Program-made: the position numbers and the translations under genes
Shown: positions 9,401-17,001 of the stretch, one piece after another
How positions within the stretch are numbered: the stretch's first letter is position 1
Layout of the letters: every line of letters begins with the position of its first letter
Notes under the pieces: model-generated
What the model was told of the DNA's origin: nothing
The model's database searches: none
The model's input: only the letters and a program-made list of their open reading frames with translations
Source: CAYMCQ01 sp964389025
Lineage (GTDB): Bacteria; Verrucomicrobiota; Verrucomicrobiia; Limisphaerales; CAYMCQ01
Assembly (NCBI GenBank): GCA_964389025.1
Contig: CAYMCQ010000068.1
Location: forward strand, 1 to 23,948
Length of the DNA stretch: 23,948 nt
Direction: 5' to 3'

Positions 9401-12121
9401 TGAAGTGCTCACGACCGTTGCGCCCTCAGTCCAGTTCACGAAACTGTAGCACGAAGCAGGCGTGGCCGTCACGGTGACGCTCGAGCCGCAAGTCACTGTG
9501 CCGCCGCCACTGGTTGTCCCACCGCCGGAAGGCGATGAACTGGTGCTGACCGTGTAAGTGCAACCGGTGCTGCCAGTGTAATTATACAATTGAGTTACAT
9601 CCGCTGCGCCCAACGCCCGGTTGTAGATGCGGGAGTCATCCACCATGCCATTGAGATAACCGTAAGAACCCGGGTTGCTGTAATGAGGTCCTATTTTTAC
9701 AGGGACACCGGTTGTATTACCAGGAGCAGCGGCCGCGACTTGCGAATAGAAAACACCGTTGACATACAATTTCAAATAAGTGCCGTCAAAAACGGCGGCG
9801 TAGTGGTTCCATGCGCCGACCGTTGGCGTGTGTGGTGAGGGGATATACCATTGGGCGGAGCCTGGTCCGATAATGCCTGAAACCCCACTGCCATTCCAGA
9901 ACAACCCGTATCCGTAGTAACCGGATGGACTGGTAAGCTTGGCGACGACGCTTGGATATTTGCCGGGACTTGGCAGCGCATTGAAATTCACCCACGCGGC
10001 AACGGTAAAAGGACCGGTGATATTAAGACTTGTGCTGTTTGGAACATTTACGAGACCGCTGACGCCATCCAGATTCACAGCCTGCGCAATCTTCCCGTTC
10101 ACTATCGTCGGTAATACAGTCCCCTGCAGCGTTCCATGGTTGGTGTTTCCGCTGCTGTCGAGCGCGGTCGTTCCCGAAACATTCGCCGCGTCAAAGGTCC
10201 AATACCCGGTGAGATTGTTGGTGATGCCGCCTCCGGAAGAAGTGGCGGTGAAATTGGCGACCAAGGCGCGGCTGCCGCTGGCAGTGAAAGTGTAGCTGGC
10301 CGAAGCGCTGACTTGCGTTCCGCCTTCAGTCCAGTTTGTAAAGTTGTAGCCGGCGTTCGGCGTGGCTGTGACTGTGACGCTTGAGCCGCAGTTGACTGTC
10401 CCCCCGCCGCTGGTTGTGCCGCCGCCCGAGGGCGAACTGCTCGTGGTGACGGAGTAAGTCGTCAGCGCAAAGTTGGCAACCAACGTCCGGTTCGCATTGG
10501 CTGTGAAAGTGTAGCTGGCGGAACTGCTGACATTGGTCCCGCTCTCAGTCCAATTCACGAAGCTATAACACGAGGCTGGCGTGGCTGTCAGCGTGACGCT
10601 TGATCCGCAATTCTTTGTTCCGTCGCCGCTCGTCGTCCCGCCGCCCGAAGGCGAACTGCTCGCGGTAATCGAATACGTTGTCAAAGCAAAGTTGGCGACC
10701 AGCGTCCGGTTGCCGCTGGCGGTGAAGGTGTAGCTCGAAGATGTGCTGACGATAGTCGCGCCTTCTGTCCAGTTCACGAAGCTGTAACAGGAATTTGCTG
10801 TGGCCGTCACCGTGACGCTAGAACCGCAATTCTTTGTTCCGCCACCGCTGGTCGCTCCGCCACCCGAAGGCGAACTGCTCGTGGTGATGGAGTAGGTCGT
10901 CAAAGCAAAGTTGGCAACCAGCGTCCGGCTGGCATTGGCGGTAAATGTATAACTGGCCGATGTGCTCACGACCGTCGCGCCCTCAGTCCAGTTCACGAAG
11001 CTGTAACATGAAGCAGGCGTGGCGGTGACGGTGACGCTCGATCCGCAATTCACCGTTCCTCCGCCGCTCGTTGTCCCGCCGCCCGAAGGCAAACTACCGG
11101 TGATGATGGAATAAGTGATCGGCGCAAAATTGGCCACGAGTGTGCGGCTGTTATTGGCGGTGAATGTATAGCTGGCCGACGAGCTCACAACGGCTCCGCC
11201 CTCGGTCCAACTAACGAAGGTGTAACAGGCCGCAGGCGTGGCGGTGACGGTGACGCTTGAACCGCAAGTGAACGATCCGCCTCCGCCGACAGTGCCGTTG
11301 CCCGAACTGCTGGCGTTGACTGTCACGGCACCGGACGAGAAGTTGGCCACCAGATTACGGTTTGCGCCGGCGGTGAATGTGTAGCTGGCCGAAGTGCTGA
11401 CGTTCGTTCCGTTTTCCGTCCAGTTCACAAATGAGTAGCACAAAGCCGGCGTGGCTGTGACGGTGACGCTGGATCCGCAGTTCGTTGTCCCGTCGCCGCT
11501 GGTGGTGCCACCGCCGGATGGTGAGCTGCTCGTGGTGACCATGTAAGCAGGCGCGGCGAAGTTGGCCACGAGCGTCCGGTTCCGGGTGACAGTAAAAGTG
11601 TAGTTGGCCGAACTGCTGACATTTGTCCCGCCTTCCGTCCAGTTCACAAAATTATAGCAGGAGTTGGTGGCTGTGGCGGTGACGGTGGCGCTCGCGTTTT
11701 TGGCGTATGACCCGCCGCCGCCTGTCGCCCCGCTGCCGGCTGGAGAAGCGCTCGTTGTGATCGCATAGGAAGGTTTTCCAGCTAATATGCCGCCTGAGCC
11801 AGAAACCGCAGCAACCCGATACAACTTCGTTGGCGAGGTTGTCTGAGGTTGGGTTAGCGTGAAATTAGTTGTGCTGGAACTGCTGACAACCACGATCGGT
11901 TCCCAGTTCGCAGAAGGCGCAGTGAAGTCGAGGCTTTCCACCTGATAATCCACATTCGTTTTCCCGTTCCATTGCACAATAACAACGTCTTGGCTGGCGC
12001 TGACAAACAGATTGGAAGGCGGCTCAACAACCGCGGTGGTCTTTGCGGAAAGTGCAACTGCCAAAACAATGGGGAAAAACATTGGCTGGTTTACAGATAC
12101 AAACGGGCGCCGTAGTCGCAT
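6485..12121 (-). CDS. Giant modular secreted protein: 7 InlB-B-like repeats, LamG-like domain, 7 repeats, PKD, beta-propeller (1878 aa)
   Basis: The N-terminus has a hydrophobic segment after Met14, consistent with a signal peptide whether translation starts at ATG 12121 or ATG 12082. Residues ~34-105 are a fibronectin-like beta domain. Seven ~73-aa repeats follow (Y-TSSSPSGGGTTSGGG, CGSSVTVTATP, FVNWTEG, SYTFTA-RTLVANF), matching the divergent InlB B-repeat family. A LamG/concanavalin-like domain spans about 630-850 (GYWTFD, FTVAAWV, WNHYAAVFDG, GMVDDSRIYNRAL). Seven more repeats follow, then a PKD domain (about 1365-1450, NYTWAFGDG). The C-terminal ~420 residues show about seven SBBP-type propeller blades (LWTK, D-GNI-VTG, FVAKY-SG). 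LamG and PKD domains point to carbohydrate binding or cell-surface adhesion; no catalytic domain is visible. The protein ends without a recognisable anchor. Confidence 0.9.
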   Translation of the reverse strand: MRLRRPFVSVNQPMFFPIVLAVALSAKTTAVVEPPSNLFVSASQDVVIVQWNGKTNVDYQVESLDFTAPSANWEPIVVVSSSSTTNFTLTQPQTTSPTKLYRVAAVSGSGGILAGKPSYAITTSASPAGSGATGGGGSYAKNASATVTATATNSCYNFVNWTEGGTNVSSSANYTFTVTRNRTLVANFAAPAYMVTTSSSPSGGGTTSGDGTTNCGSSVTVTATPALCYSFVNWTENGTNVSTSASYTFTAGANRNLVANFSSGAVTVNASSSGNGTVGGGGSFTCGSSVTVTATPAACYTFVSWTEGGAVVSSSASYTFTANNSRTLVANFAPITYSIITGSLPSGGGTTSGGGTVNCGSSVTVTATPASCYSFVNWTEGATVVSTSASYTFTANASRTLVANFALTTYSITTSSSPSGGGATSGGGTKNCGSSVTVTATANSCYSFVNWTEGATIVSTSSSYTFTASGNRTLVANFALTTYSITASSSPSGGGTTSGDGTKNCGSSVTLTATPASCYSFVNWTESGTNVSSSASYTFTANANRTLVANFALTTYSVTTSSSPSGGGTTSGGGTVNCGSSVTVTATPNAGYNFTNWTEGGTQVSASASYTFTASGSRALVANFTATSSGGGITNNLTGYWTFDAANVSGTTALDSSGNTNHGTLQGTVLPTIVNGKIAQAVNLDGVSGLVNVPNSTSLNITGPFTVAAWVNFNALPSPGKYPSVVAKLTSPSGYYGYGLFWNGSGVSGIIGPGSAQWYIPSPHTPTVGAWNHYAAVFDGTYLKLYVNGVFYSQVAAAAPGNTTGVPVKIGPHYSNPGSYGYLNGMVDDSRIYNRALGAADVTQLYNYTGSTGCTYTVSTSSSPSGGGTTSGGGTVTCGSSVTVTATPASCYSFVNWTEGATVVSTSASYTFTANASRTLVANFALTTYSVTTSSSPSGGGSTSGGGTVNCGSSVTVTATPASCYSFVNWTEGATVVSTSASYTFTANASRTLVANFALTTYSVTTSSSPSGGGTTTGGGTKNCGSSVTVTATPASCYSFVNWTEGATVVSTSASYTFTASASRTLVANFALTTYSVTTSSSPSGGGTTSGGGTVNCGSSVTVTATPASCYSFVNWTEGATVVSTSASYTFTASASRTLVANFALTTYSIATSSSPSGGGSTSGGGTKNCGSSVTVTATPASCYSFVNWTEGATVVSTSASYTFTASASRTLVANFALTTYSIATSSSPSGGGSTSGGGTKNCGSSVTVTATPASCYSFVNWTEGATVVSTSASYTFTASASRTLVANFALTTYFIGTSSSPSSGGTTSGGGTKNCGSSVTVVATTNAGFNFVNWTESGSNVSASASYTFTAGANRTLVANFTPVGNIPPVAVPGTNQSVAIGANASFIGGNSYDPDGTITNYTWAFGDGMSASGMNVSHAYTNAGTYAATLTVKDNLGATGTSNAIVTVTNAPPPVTPGELLWVRASSAQPGPNAVQLAVGSDPSGNGVAVGWFSGTVDFGTGPISTTSTLDTDGFIVKRDSQGNPLWTKRLGTDAADAVNGVVIDSQGNIIVTGHFTTSSDGVTGVDFGGTTLTSVPGGANVPDIFVAKYSPSGSLLWVKGFGGAYDDRGIAVAVDGSNNVVIASEIKSINASFGGITLSSMGNYDVVLAKLSGATGSTVWAVSFGTTGVDLPSAVVVDRFGDVVVTGSFAGGSMAKRSGVDGSFMWVKATGGAGNGVATDPATGNIFVTGGNAGIYLSAYDPSGQTNLWTKTTGSGTDSGTAVAVDANGNLVLTGKAADAINFGTWPQNPWMYGNGQPNVFVAAFTVSGNSPPTYRWTKVTGASSTGSSGGTGIALDSLGHVLVGGFFTATVDFGGISATTTGGYNAAFLAQYSK
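8035..9568 (-). repeat. Tandem array of seven 219-bp coding repeats (array B)
   Basis: Seven units encode 73 residues each, between the LamG-like and PKD domains. Units 8244-8462 and 8463-8681 are the same except at 8251, showing very recent duplication. The outermost unit next to the PKD domain is the most diverged. Confidence 0.9.
10250..11783 (-). repeat. Tandem array of seven ~219-bp coding repeats (array A)
   Basis: Seven units of the same family as array B lie on the N-terminal side of the LamG-like domain. They are more diverged from each other than array B; several use ENGTNV, EGGAVV or ESGTNV in place of EGATVV. Confidence 0.85.
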
Positions 12122-12505
12122 ACGGCAAGCCCCATTGCAACTAGTGCGCCAAGCTTGGCTGCGACGCTCGCATCGGCCATTTCAAGATTGATGGATTTAG
12201 CATGCACTACAATAATGACAATAAAACAGGCATCGCTCGTAATACGCTGCCCACAGTCCAGACATTTTATGTTTTAAATGACGTGGATTTTATACGATAC
12301 GGTGTTCACGCCATTCTGGTCAAGGTAGATATTCCCGGGGCAAGTCCTAAATTCATATTCAGCATCCGCACCAATCACCGCTTGGCTCGCTGATAAAATT
12401 CCTACTCAACAACTTAAAGAACAAGCGCACTAACAAGAAAAATATTTTTCTTGAGCGAAAATAATTTGTGCTTCGTTGGAAAAAACACCTCGTCAGCGTG
12501 GTAGT
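12122..12505. other. Gap between algD and the giant repeat protein
   Basis: No gene is supported; the short plus-strand frame at 12202-12393 resembles nothing. On the minus strand a weak promoter-like pair for the gene starting at 12121 is TTGTCA (12216-12221) and TAAATC (12194-12199), spaced by 16 bases. The palindrome listed separately lies near the algD end. Confidence 0.3.
12434..12453. terminator. AT-rich perfect palindrome downstream of algD
   Basis: Twenty bases are fully self-complementary (arms of CAAGAAAAAT). It lies about 50 bases after the algD stop on the minus strand and reads ATTTTTCTTG on its distal arm. It may end the long polysaccharide operon or bind a dimeric regulator. 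The low GC content makes it a weak classical terminator. Confidence 0.35.
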
Positions 12506-13819
12506 TTAGCCTGACAAACTCTCATAGGCTGCCTCAACCTCGGGCGGTTTAGAATTTGTCGTCAAATCGAGAACGAATTGCTCGCGCTTCAAACCTTTCA
12601 GCGCAGAGAAAAATTCCGCGTTGTCATTTCCAATGACAATGATCTCCGCGTGCGTGAGCAGTTCATCAATCGAGTCCACCATCAGCCGGGAAATGTGCGG
12701 GATGTGCTGCTCGATGTAGCGGCGGTTCGCGCCCACCAGCTTTGCCAGCGACACGTAGCTGTCATAAAGTTTCAAATCGTAACCTTTGCCCAGCAGCGTC
12801 TCGATGACGGCGACCATCGGCGACTCGCGCAGATCGTCCGTGCCCGCCTTGAACGCAAAACCAAGCACGCCGATTTTCTTTTTTCCCTTCGACTGGATCA
12901 GTTCGATCGCGTTTTTGATCTGCTGTTCGTTGCTTTGCAAAATTGAAGCTAGCAGCAGCGCGCTCACATCCTTGACGTGAGCCAGCCGCGTCAGCGCGCG
13001 CAAATCCTTAGGCAGACACGAGCCACCAAACGCAAAGCCGGGTTTGAAATACGCCGGCGAGATGTTGAGCTTCTTGTCCTCGCAAAAAATCCGCATCACT
13101 TCGTGCGCGTCAACCCCGAGCGGTTTGCAGACCGCGCCGATCTCGTTCGCGAACGTGATCTTCAGCGCGTGAAAAACATTATCCACGTATTTCACCATCT
13201 CCGCCGTCTCGATGCTTGTCTGGATCACCGGCCCGGGCAAACCTTTGTAAAGTGCCGCTACCATTTCGCCGTCGCGCGGATTCATCGCGCCAATGACCGT
13301 CTTCGGCGGATTGTAAAAATCGTGGACTGCGGATGACTCCCGCAAAAACTCCGGGTTGATCGCCACGCCGAAATCTTTGCCGGCCTTTTTGCCTGAACTT
13401 TTTTCAAGCGCGGGAACGACAGTGCCTTTGACCGAACCGGGCAACATCGTCGAGCGCACCACGACGAGGTGGTAGGCGGTTTTTTTTTCCAGCGCCGCGC
13501 CGATGTTTTCGCAAACCCGCGCCACGAAACTCAAATCCAGATCGCCCACCTTGCCCGACGGCGTGCCGACGCAGATCATCGAAATCTCCGTTTCCAAAAT
13601 CGCGGCCTCGTGTTCCGTCGTCGCGCGGATTTTTTTCGCGCTGACTCCGGCGGCGATGAGCGGACCGAGGTCGGTCTCGATGATGGGAGATTTGCCTCGG
13701 TTGATGAGGTCGGCCTTCGTCGCGTCCGTGTCCACACCGATGACCGTGTGGCCGTTTTTCGCGAAACAGCCTGACAAAACCGCGCCGACGTAGCCGAGGC
13801 CGAAGATGCTGATGTTCAC
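12506..13819 (-). CDS. algD: GDP-mannose 6-dehydrogenase
   Basis: AlgD oxidises GDP-mannose to GDP-mannuronate with NAD+, the committed step for mannuronate-containing polymers. The best start is GTG 13819, giving 437 aa: GGAGG lies 8 bases upstream, the GTG overlaps the preceding stop as GTGA, and residues 1-12 then read as the NAD-binding strand with GLGYVG at 7-12. A longer frame from 13855 adds only sequence lying in the upstream gene. The catalytic Cys falls at residue 268 in FGGSCLPKD, the same number as I recall for Pseudomonas AlgD. NPEFLRES, FANEIG and FKAGTDDLRESP also match AlgD better than UDP-glucose dehydrogenases. It is the last gene of the operon. A UDP-sugar dehydrogenase is the alternative, judged less likely. 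Confidence 0.9.
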   Translation of the reverse strand: MNISIFGLGYVGAVLSGCFAKNGHTVIGVDTDATKADLINRGKSPIIETDLGPLIAAGVSAKKIRATTEHEAAILETEISMICVGTPSGKVGDLDLSFVARVCENIGAALEKKTAYHLVVVRSTMLPGSVKGTVVPALEKSSGKKAGKDFGVAINPEFLRESSAVHDFYNPPKTVIGAMNPRDGEMVAALYKGLPGPVIQTSIETAEMVKYVDNVFHALKITFANEIGAVCKPLGVDAHEVMRIFCEDKKLNISPAYFKPGFAFGGSCLPKDLRALTRLAHVKDVSALLLASILQSNEQQIKNAIELIQSKGKKKIGVLGFAFKAGTDDLRESPMVAVIETLLGKGYDLKLYDSYVSLAKLVGANRRYIEQHIPHISRLMVDSIDELLTHAEIIVIGNDNAEFFSALKGLKREQFVLDLTTNSKPPEVEAAYESLSG

Positions 13820-15102
13820 GCGGCGACCCTCCGAGTTTGGCAAACTTCGTGACAATACTTCTCAAAAACTTTCGTGATGGAATCCCAGCTGCAATCGCGA
13901 CGAACCATTTCAAGGCCGCGCTTGCCGATGCGGTCGCGAAATTCCGCGTTTGCGAACAAATCGCAGATCGCCTTGGCAAAATCCGCCGCTGAATCCGCGA
14001 GTAAAATATTTTCGCCGTGCTTCACGGCCAAGCCTTCCGCGCCAATCGTGGTCGAGACAACGGGAATTCCCGTCGCCATGCCTTCATAGATTTTGATGCG
14101 CGTGCCGCCGCCGACGCGCAGCGGCACGATCATGGCCTCGGCCTCGGCGAGATACGGGCGCACGTCGTCCACCGTGCCGGTCACGCGGATTTGCGAGCCG
14201 GTGCTCGTGAGTTCCTTGACCCGCGCGGTCGGATTGCGACCAACGATGGTCAGGCTGGCATCGGGAAACTTTCGCAGCACCGCCGGGAAAATCTCCTGTG
14301 CGAACCAACTAACGGCGTCAATGTTCGGCATCCAATCCATCGCGCCGAGAAACACCATCGAGCGCGGCGTCTTCGGTTTGTCCGCCGGTGAAAAATATTC
14401 CGTGTCCACGCCCGTCGGCACTGCGCCGAGGATGTTTTTCATCGCCAGTTGTTCGCTGAAAAATTTCGTGTCATCTTCGGAAACAGTGACCTGCCCGGCC
14501 ACGCGCCCGGCGCACTGACGCTCCCAATCACAGGTCATCCGCCATTGCTTGCGGAAGATGGCGCGCTTGAGCGGATTCGCGGCGGTCTCGCTGTGGCGTT
14601 TCCAGATTTGCGATTCCACGTTGTGCTGAAAAATCATCACGGGTGTTTTCAGGTCGCCGTTCAGACCGGCCAGTTGAATCATCGAAGCGAGATAATCCAC
14701 GACAATCAGGTCAATCTGTCCCGACGCGGAAAGTTGCCTGATGTAGCCCGACATTTCGCTGGAACGATATTTTTCCGCGAAGAACGGCACGTCGCTTGTC
14801 AGGCTGTTGAGCAAGACTCCCGCAAAAAATTTCGCGGTGCCGTTGCGGACAGGGTTGTAGGGAACGGTGATGAGTTCATCGCAAAATTCCTTGGCGCGCG
14901 TGACGGCCTCCGCTGAATCCTCCGGCGTCTGGAAGCAAAGGTAAGTCACGCGGTTCCGGCGCTTGAGTTGCCGGAGCATGTTGTAGGTGCGGATGCGGTC
15001 GCCGCCGTTGAGCGGATGGAGCAGGCGGCAATTGACCCAAAGGATGCGCAGGCCGCTTTTGGCGGCGGCGTTTGGTTGCGAGCTGGCTTCTGTCTGGATC
15101 AT
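13816..15102 (-). CDS. GT4-type glycosyltransferase (Stp1/TIGR03087-like)
   Basis: The predicted cytoplasmic enzyme transfers a sugar to a growing polysaccharide or lipid-linked intermediate. Start ATG 15102 (428 aa) is preferred. The frame opens further upstream to 15243, but that extension is the translation of a palindromic element, not protein-like sequence. The N-terminal domain has HPLNGGDRIRTYNMLRQL, like PEP-CTERM/EpsH-associated sugar transferases. The C-terminal Rossmann domain has VFLGAMDWMPNID, LTIVGRNP and VPLRVGGGTRIKIYEGMATGIPVV, the nucleotide-sugar site of GT-B enzymes. Its stop overlaps the algD GTG start by four bases, so the two are probably translationally coupled. Donor and acceptor cannot be read from the sequence. 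Confidence 0.85.
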   Translation of the reverse strand: MIQTEASSQPNAAAKSGLRILWVNCRLLHPLNGGDRIRTYNMLRQLKRRNRVTYLCFQTPEDSAEAVTRAKEFCDELITVPYNPVRNGTAKFFAGVLLNSLTSDVPFFAEKYRSSEMSGYIRQLSASGQIDLIVVDYLASMIQLAGLNGDLKTPVMIFQHNVESQIWKRHSETAANPLKRAIFRKQWRMTCDWERQCAGRVAGQVTVSEDDTKFFSEQLAMKNILGAVPTGVDTEYFSPADKPKTPRSMVFLGAMDWMPNIDAVSWFAQEIFPAVLRKFPDASLTIVGRNPTARVKELTSTGSQIRVTGTVDDVRPYLAEAEAMIVPLRVGGGTRIKIYEGMATGIPVVSTTIGAEGLAVKHGENILLADSAADFAKAICDLFANAEFRDRIGKRGLEMVRRDCSWDSITKVFEKYCHEVCQTRRVAA

Positions 15103-15153
15103 TTGCGCGGAAATTGTAGCCGCGCAACGCTTCGCGCGACAAGAAAACGTTTC

Positions 15154-15232
15154 TCGGAGGGGCGAGTTGCACGAGCCCCGAACTAATCCGATAGCAATGA
15201 AATTTAGGGGCTCGTGCAACTCGCCCCTCCGA
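15154..15232. repeat. Palindromic element with perfect 26-bp inverted arms
   Basis: Arms 15154-15179 and 15207-15232 are exact reverse complements around a 27-base centre. The element fills most of the gap between the deacetylase stop (15240) and the glycosyltransferase start (15102). The size and symmetry suggest a non-autonomous mobile palindrome (MITE or REP-like). In the operon mRNA it would form a very stable hairpin between two cistrons. The distal flank is not U-rich enough for a standard terminator. Confidence 0.85.
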
Positions 15233-15239
15233 TTTTCGG

Positions 15240-15998
15240 TCACCGCGTCGCGTCGTAACTGCGCAGCAAACGCTTCGGCAGCGCGAGCATCGCGGCGCGA
15301 AGGCGGCGCGTAGCCTGATAAACCACCGAACCTCGGGCGATCCGGCAGACCAGATCGCCGGAATAACTGTTCAGGATCACGAAGCGATTTATCTCGGCGG
15401 GAATTTTTTCCGCAGGCGAATTCATTTTCTCCACCGAGTTGCCTATGAGTTGGTAGCCGAGTTCTTTTGCGGTCTCAAAAACGGCCTTGCTTCCCTGACC
15501 CGCCGGCAGCGACATGCTTTTGACCGGTCTGCCGATGATGTCTTCCAGCCACGCCTTGCTGTCGCGCAATTCGGCGCGCATCTCGGCGGGCGGCATCCGC
15601 GAGAGCGCGCGGTGCGTGACGCCGTGCGTGCCGAAATCGAAATCGTCCTTGGCGAGGCGGCGGATGTCTTCCGGCTTCAAAAAGTCCGCGCGCTCGCGGC
15701 AATAATTCATCGTCACAAAAAACGTTCCGCGCACGCAGGAGTTGATCATCAAATCGGCGAGGTCGAGGGAACTTTTGTGGCCGTCATCGAAGCTCAGGGC
15801 GCAAAGTTGATCGGAAACCTGCCTGCCGGAATCGAGCTTGCGCAGGATGTCGCCGAAAGTTCCGAGCCGGAACCCGCCATACATCAGCAGGCGCAGATGC
15901 TCCGCGAAGAGTTCGCGCGTGGTGGTGTATTTCGGATACTGCCCGTCGGGAAACCGCCCGTCGGACAGCGAATGATACATGAGGCACGCGAACGGCAT
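15240..15998 (-). CDS. Polysaccharide deacetylase (CE4/NodB-like)
   Basis: CE4 enzymes remove N- or O-acetyl groups from polysaccharides using a bound metal. Start ATG 15998 (252 aa) is chosen because homology-like sequence begins at once (MPFACLMYHSLSD); the longer frame to 16052 has an N-terminus generated partly by the left arm of a palindromic element. The catalytic SFDDG is at 69-73 (Asp71, Asp72) and the metal HxxxH is HGVTH at 125-129. SLPAGQGS stands where the usual R-PYG-like motif occurs. There is no signal peptide from this start, so activity may be on a cytoplasmic or lipid-linked substrate. It lies inside the operon, between two palindromic elements. Confidence 0.85.
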   Translation of the reverse strand: MPFACLMYHSLSDGRFPDGQYPKYTTTRELFAEHLRLLMYGGFRLGTFGDILRKLDSGRQVSDQLCALSFDDGHKSSLDLADLMINSCVRGTFFVTMNYCRERADFLKPEDIRRLAKDDFDFGTHGVTHRALSRMPPAEMRAELRDSKAWLEDIIGRPVKSMSLPAGQGSKAVFETAKELGYQLIGNSVEKMNSPAEKIPAEINRFVILNSYSGDLVCRIARGSVVYQATRRLRAAMLALPKRLLRSYDATR

Positions 15999-16042
15999 GG
16001 TGGAATGAAACAATATTTCCTCGTCAGTTTCAAGAAGTTGCG

Positions 16043-16183
16043 GGGAGCACACGCGCCTCGCGTGTTGTTCGACGCGCCCGCGCGTCGAACCGGGTGCGGA
16101 AGGTAAACGAATTGCGGATGTCCCACTCCGTTCGTGCCGACGACGAGGGCGTCGTCAGCTGCACGCGGGGCGCGTGCGCTCCC
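16043..16183. repeat. 141-bp three-hairpin palindromic element
   Basis: Outer arms 16043-16064 and 16162-16183 pair over 22 bases with two mismatches. Inside lie two perfect hairpins: 16067-16076 with 16081-16090 (10 bp, loop of 4) and 16139-16145 with 16150-16156 (7 bp, loop of 4). The right arm reaches the TAG stop of the methyltransferase at 16183-16185. The left arm overlaps the extended 5' frame of the deacetylase. The architecture suggests a MITE-like element inserted in the operon. Confidence 0.8.
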
Positions 16184-16992
16184 TACCGTTTGCCACTGGC
16201 GATGAGCACGCCGGACGCGCACATCCACGAGAGCGCGCTGCAGGAAAAAATTTCGTCGGCGCGTTTCCAGATTTTCCAGAGCGGCTTCGGCAACGGCGCG
16301 TTGAAAAAGACCGGCGAGCAATCCAGATAATTCACTTCGACATTCGCAAAGCCTTCGGATTGCAGCAGCGGAACCAAGTCGCGGCGCGGCACGAAGGAAT
16401 TTTCCAACACGGGCGCTTCAAAGGCGGTGTCGGCGGCGCGCGCGGAGCGACGCGCCCTACCTGATTTCAAGCCACGCCAAATCGCCTTCGCGCTGTTCCG
16501 CAAAATGCGCGGGACGGAGTTGTGGTTGCGGAAGGACATGATGAGCCGCCCGCCGGGTTTGACGCAGCGCGCGAGTTTTTGCAGACCGATCTCCGGCTCC
16601 TGCAAATAATCAATCAAGCCGATGAGCAGAACGGTGTCCGCCTTGTTTTCAAATTTTTGCAGAATGTTCAAATCGCCCAGATGAAATTCTGCATTTGCCA
16701 GATTCAACTTTTGTGCGAGGTCAATCATCTTTGGGGAGATGTCAACGCCGATGTAACGCAGCCCGTTTTGCGCAGCCGGAGGGCCGAACACTGCCGCGCC
16801 CATGCCATAATCGAGAACTGTCCCTCCATGCGGCGTCGTCAACATCAGCCGCGTGACGACGTCTTGTCGCCGCCTGAAACTCAACGAACTGACGTTGTAA
16901 ACGGCGGTCTTGGAACGCGCGGTGTAGTCATCCGCGATTTTGTCGAAAAATTTTTGCGCCTCGGCGTGGGAGTCTGGAGTTTGGCTGCTCAT
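16183..16992 (-). CDS. Class I SAM-dependent methyltransferase
   Basis: A 269-aa cytoplasmic enzyme. SAM motif I is VLDYGMGAAVFG (59-70), with YIGVDISPKM (about 80-89) as the acidic loop after strand 2, HLGDLNIL and then LIGLIDYL and VKPGGRLIMSF later in the Rossmann fold. Start ATG 16992 lies nine bases after the SGNH gene stop, so both are in one transcript. Methyl transfer to a sugar or to an ACP-bound acyl group would both fit the locus; the sequence does not decide. Around residues 177-190 an Arg/Ala-rich stretch (GRARRSARAAD) interrupts the fold and looks like an in-frame inserted repeat fragment. The stop codon is formed at the edge of a palindromic element, so the C-terminus may differ from relatives. 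Confidence 0.85.
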   Translation of the reverse strand: MSSQTPDSHAEAQKFFDKIADDYTARSKTAVYNVSSLSFRRRQDVVTRLMLTTPHGGTVLDYGMGAAVFGPPAAQNGLRYIGVDISPKMIDLAQKLNLANAEFHLGDLNILQKFENKADTVLLIGLIDYLQEPEIGLQKLARCVKPGGRLIMSFRNHNSVPRILRNSAKAIWRGLKSGRARRSARAADTAFEAPVLENSFVPRRDLVPLLQSEGFANVEVNYLDCSPVFFNAPLPKPLWKIWKRADEIFSCSALSWMCASGVLIASGKR

Positions 16993-17001
16993 GTGATCGG
17001 G

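Noticed and set aside
8035..11783. Tandem repeats as a CRISPR array
   Set aside because: Units are 219 bp, contiguous, in frame and protein-coding, with no spacers; the 300-bp repeats at 1-1385 are likewise coding.
12202..12393. 63-codon plus-strand frame in the algD gap
   Set aside because: No supporting signal and no recognisable motif.
15103..15243. N-terminal extension of the glycosyltransferase
   Set aside because: It is the translation of the 26-bp-arm palindromic element and adjacent non-coding DNA.
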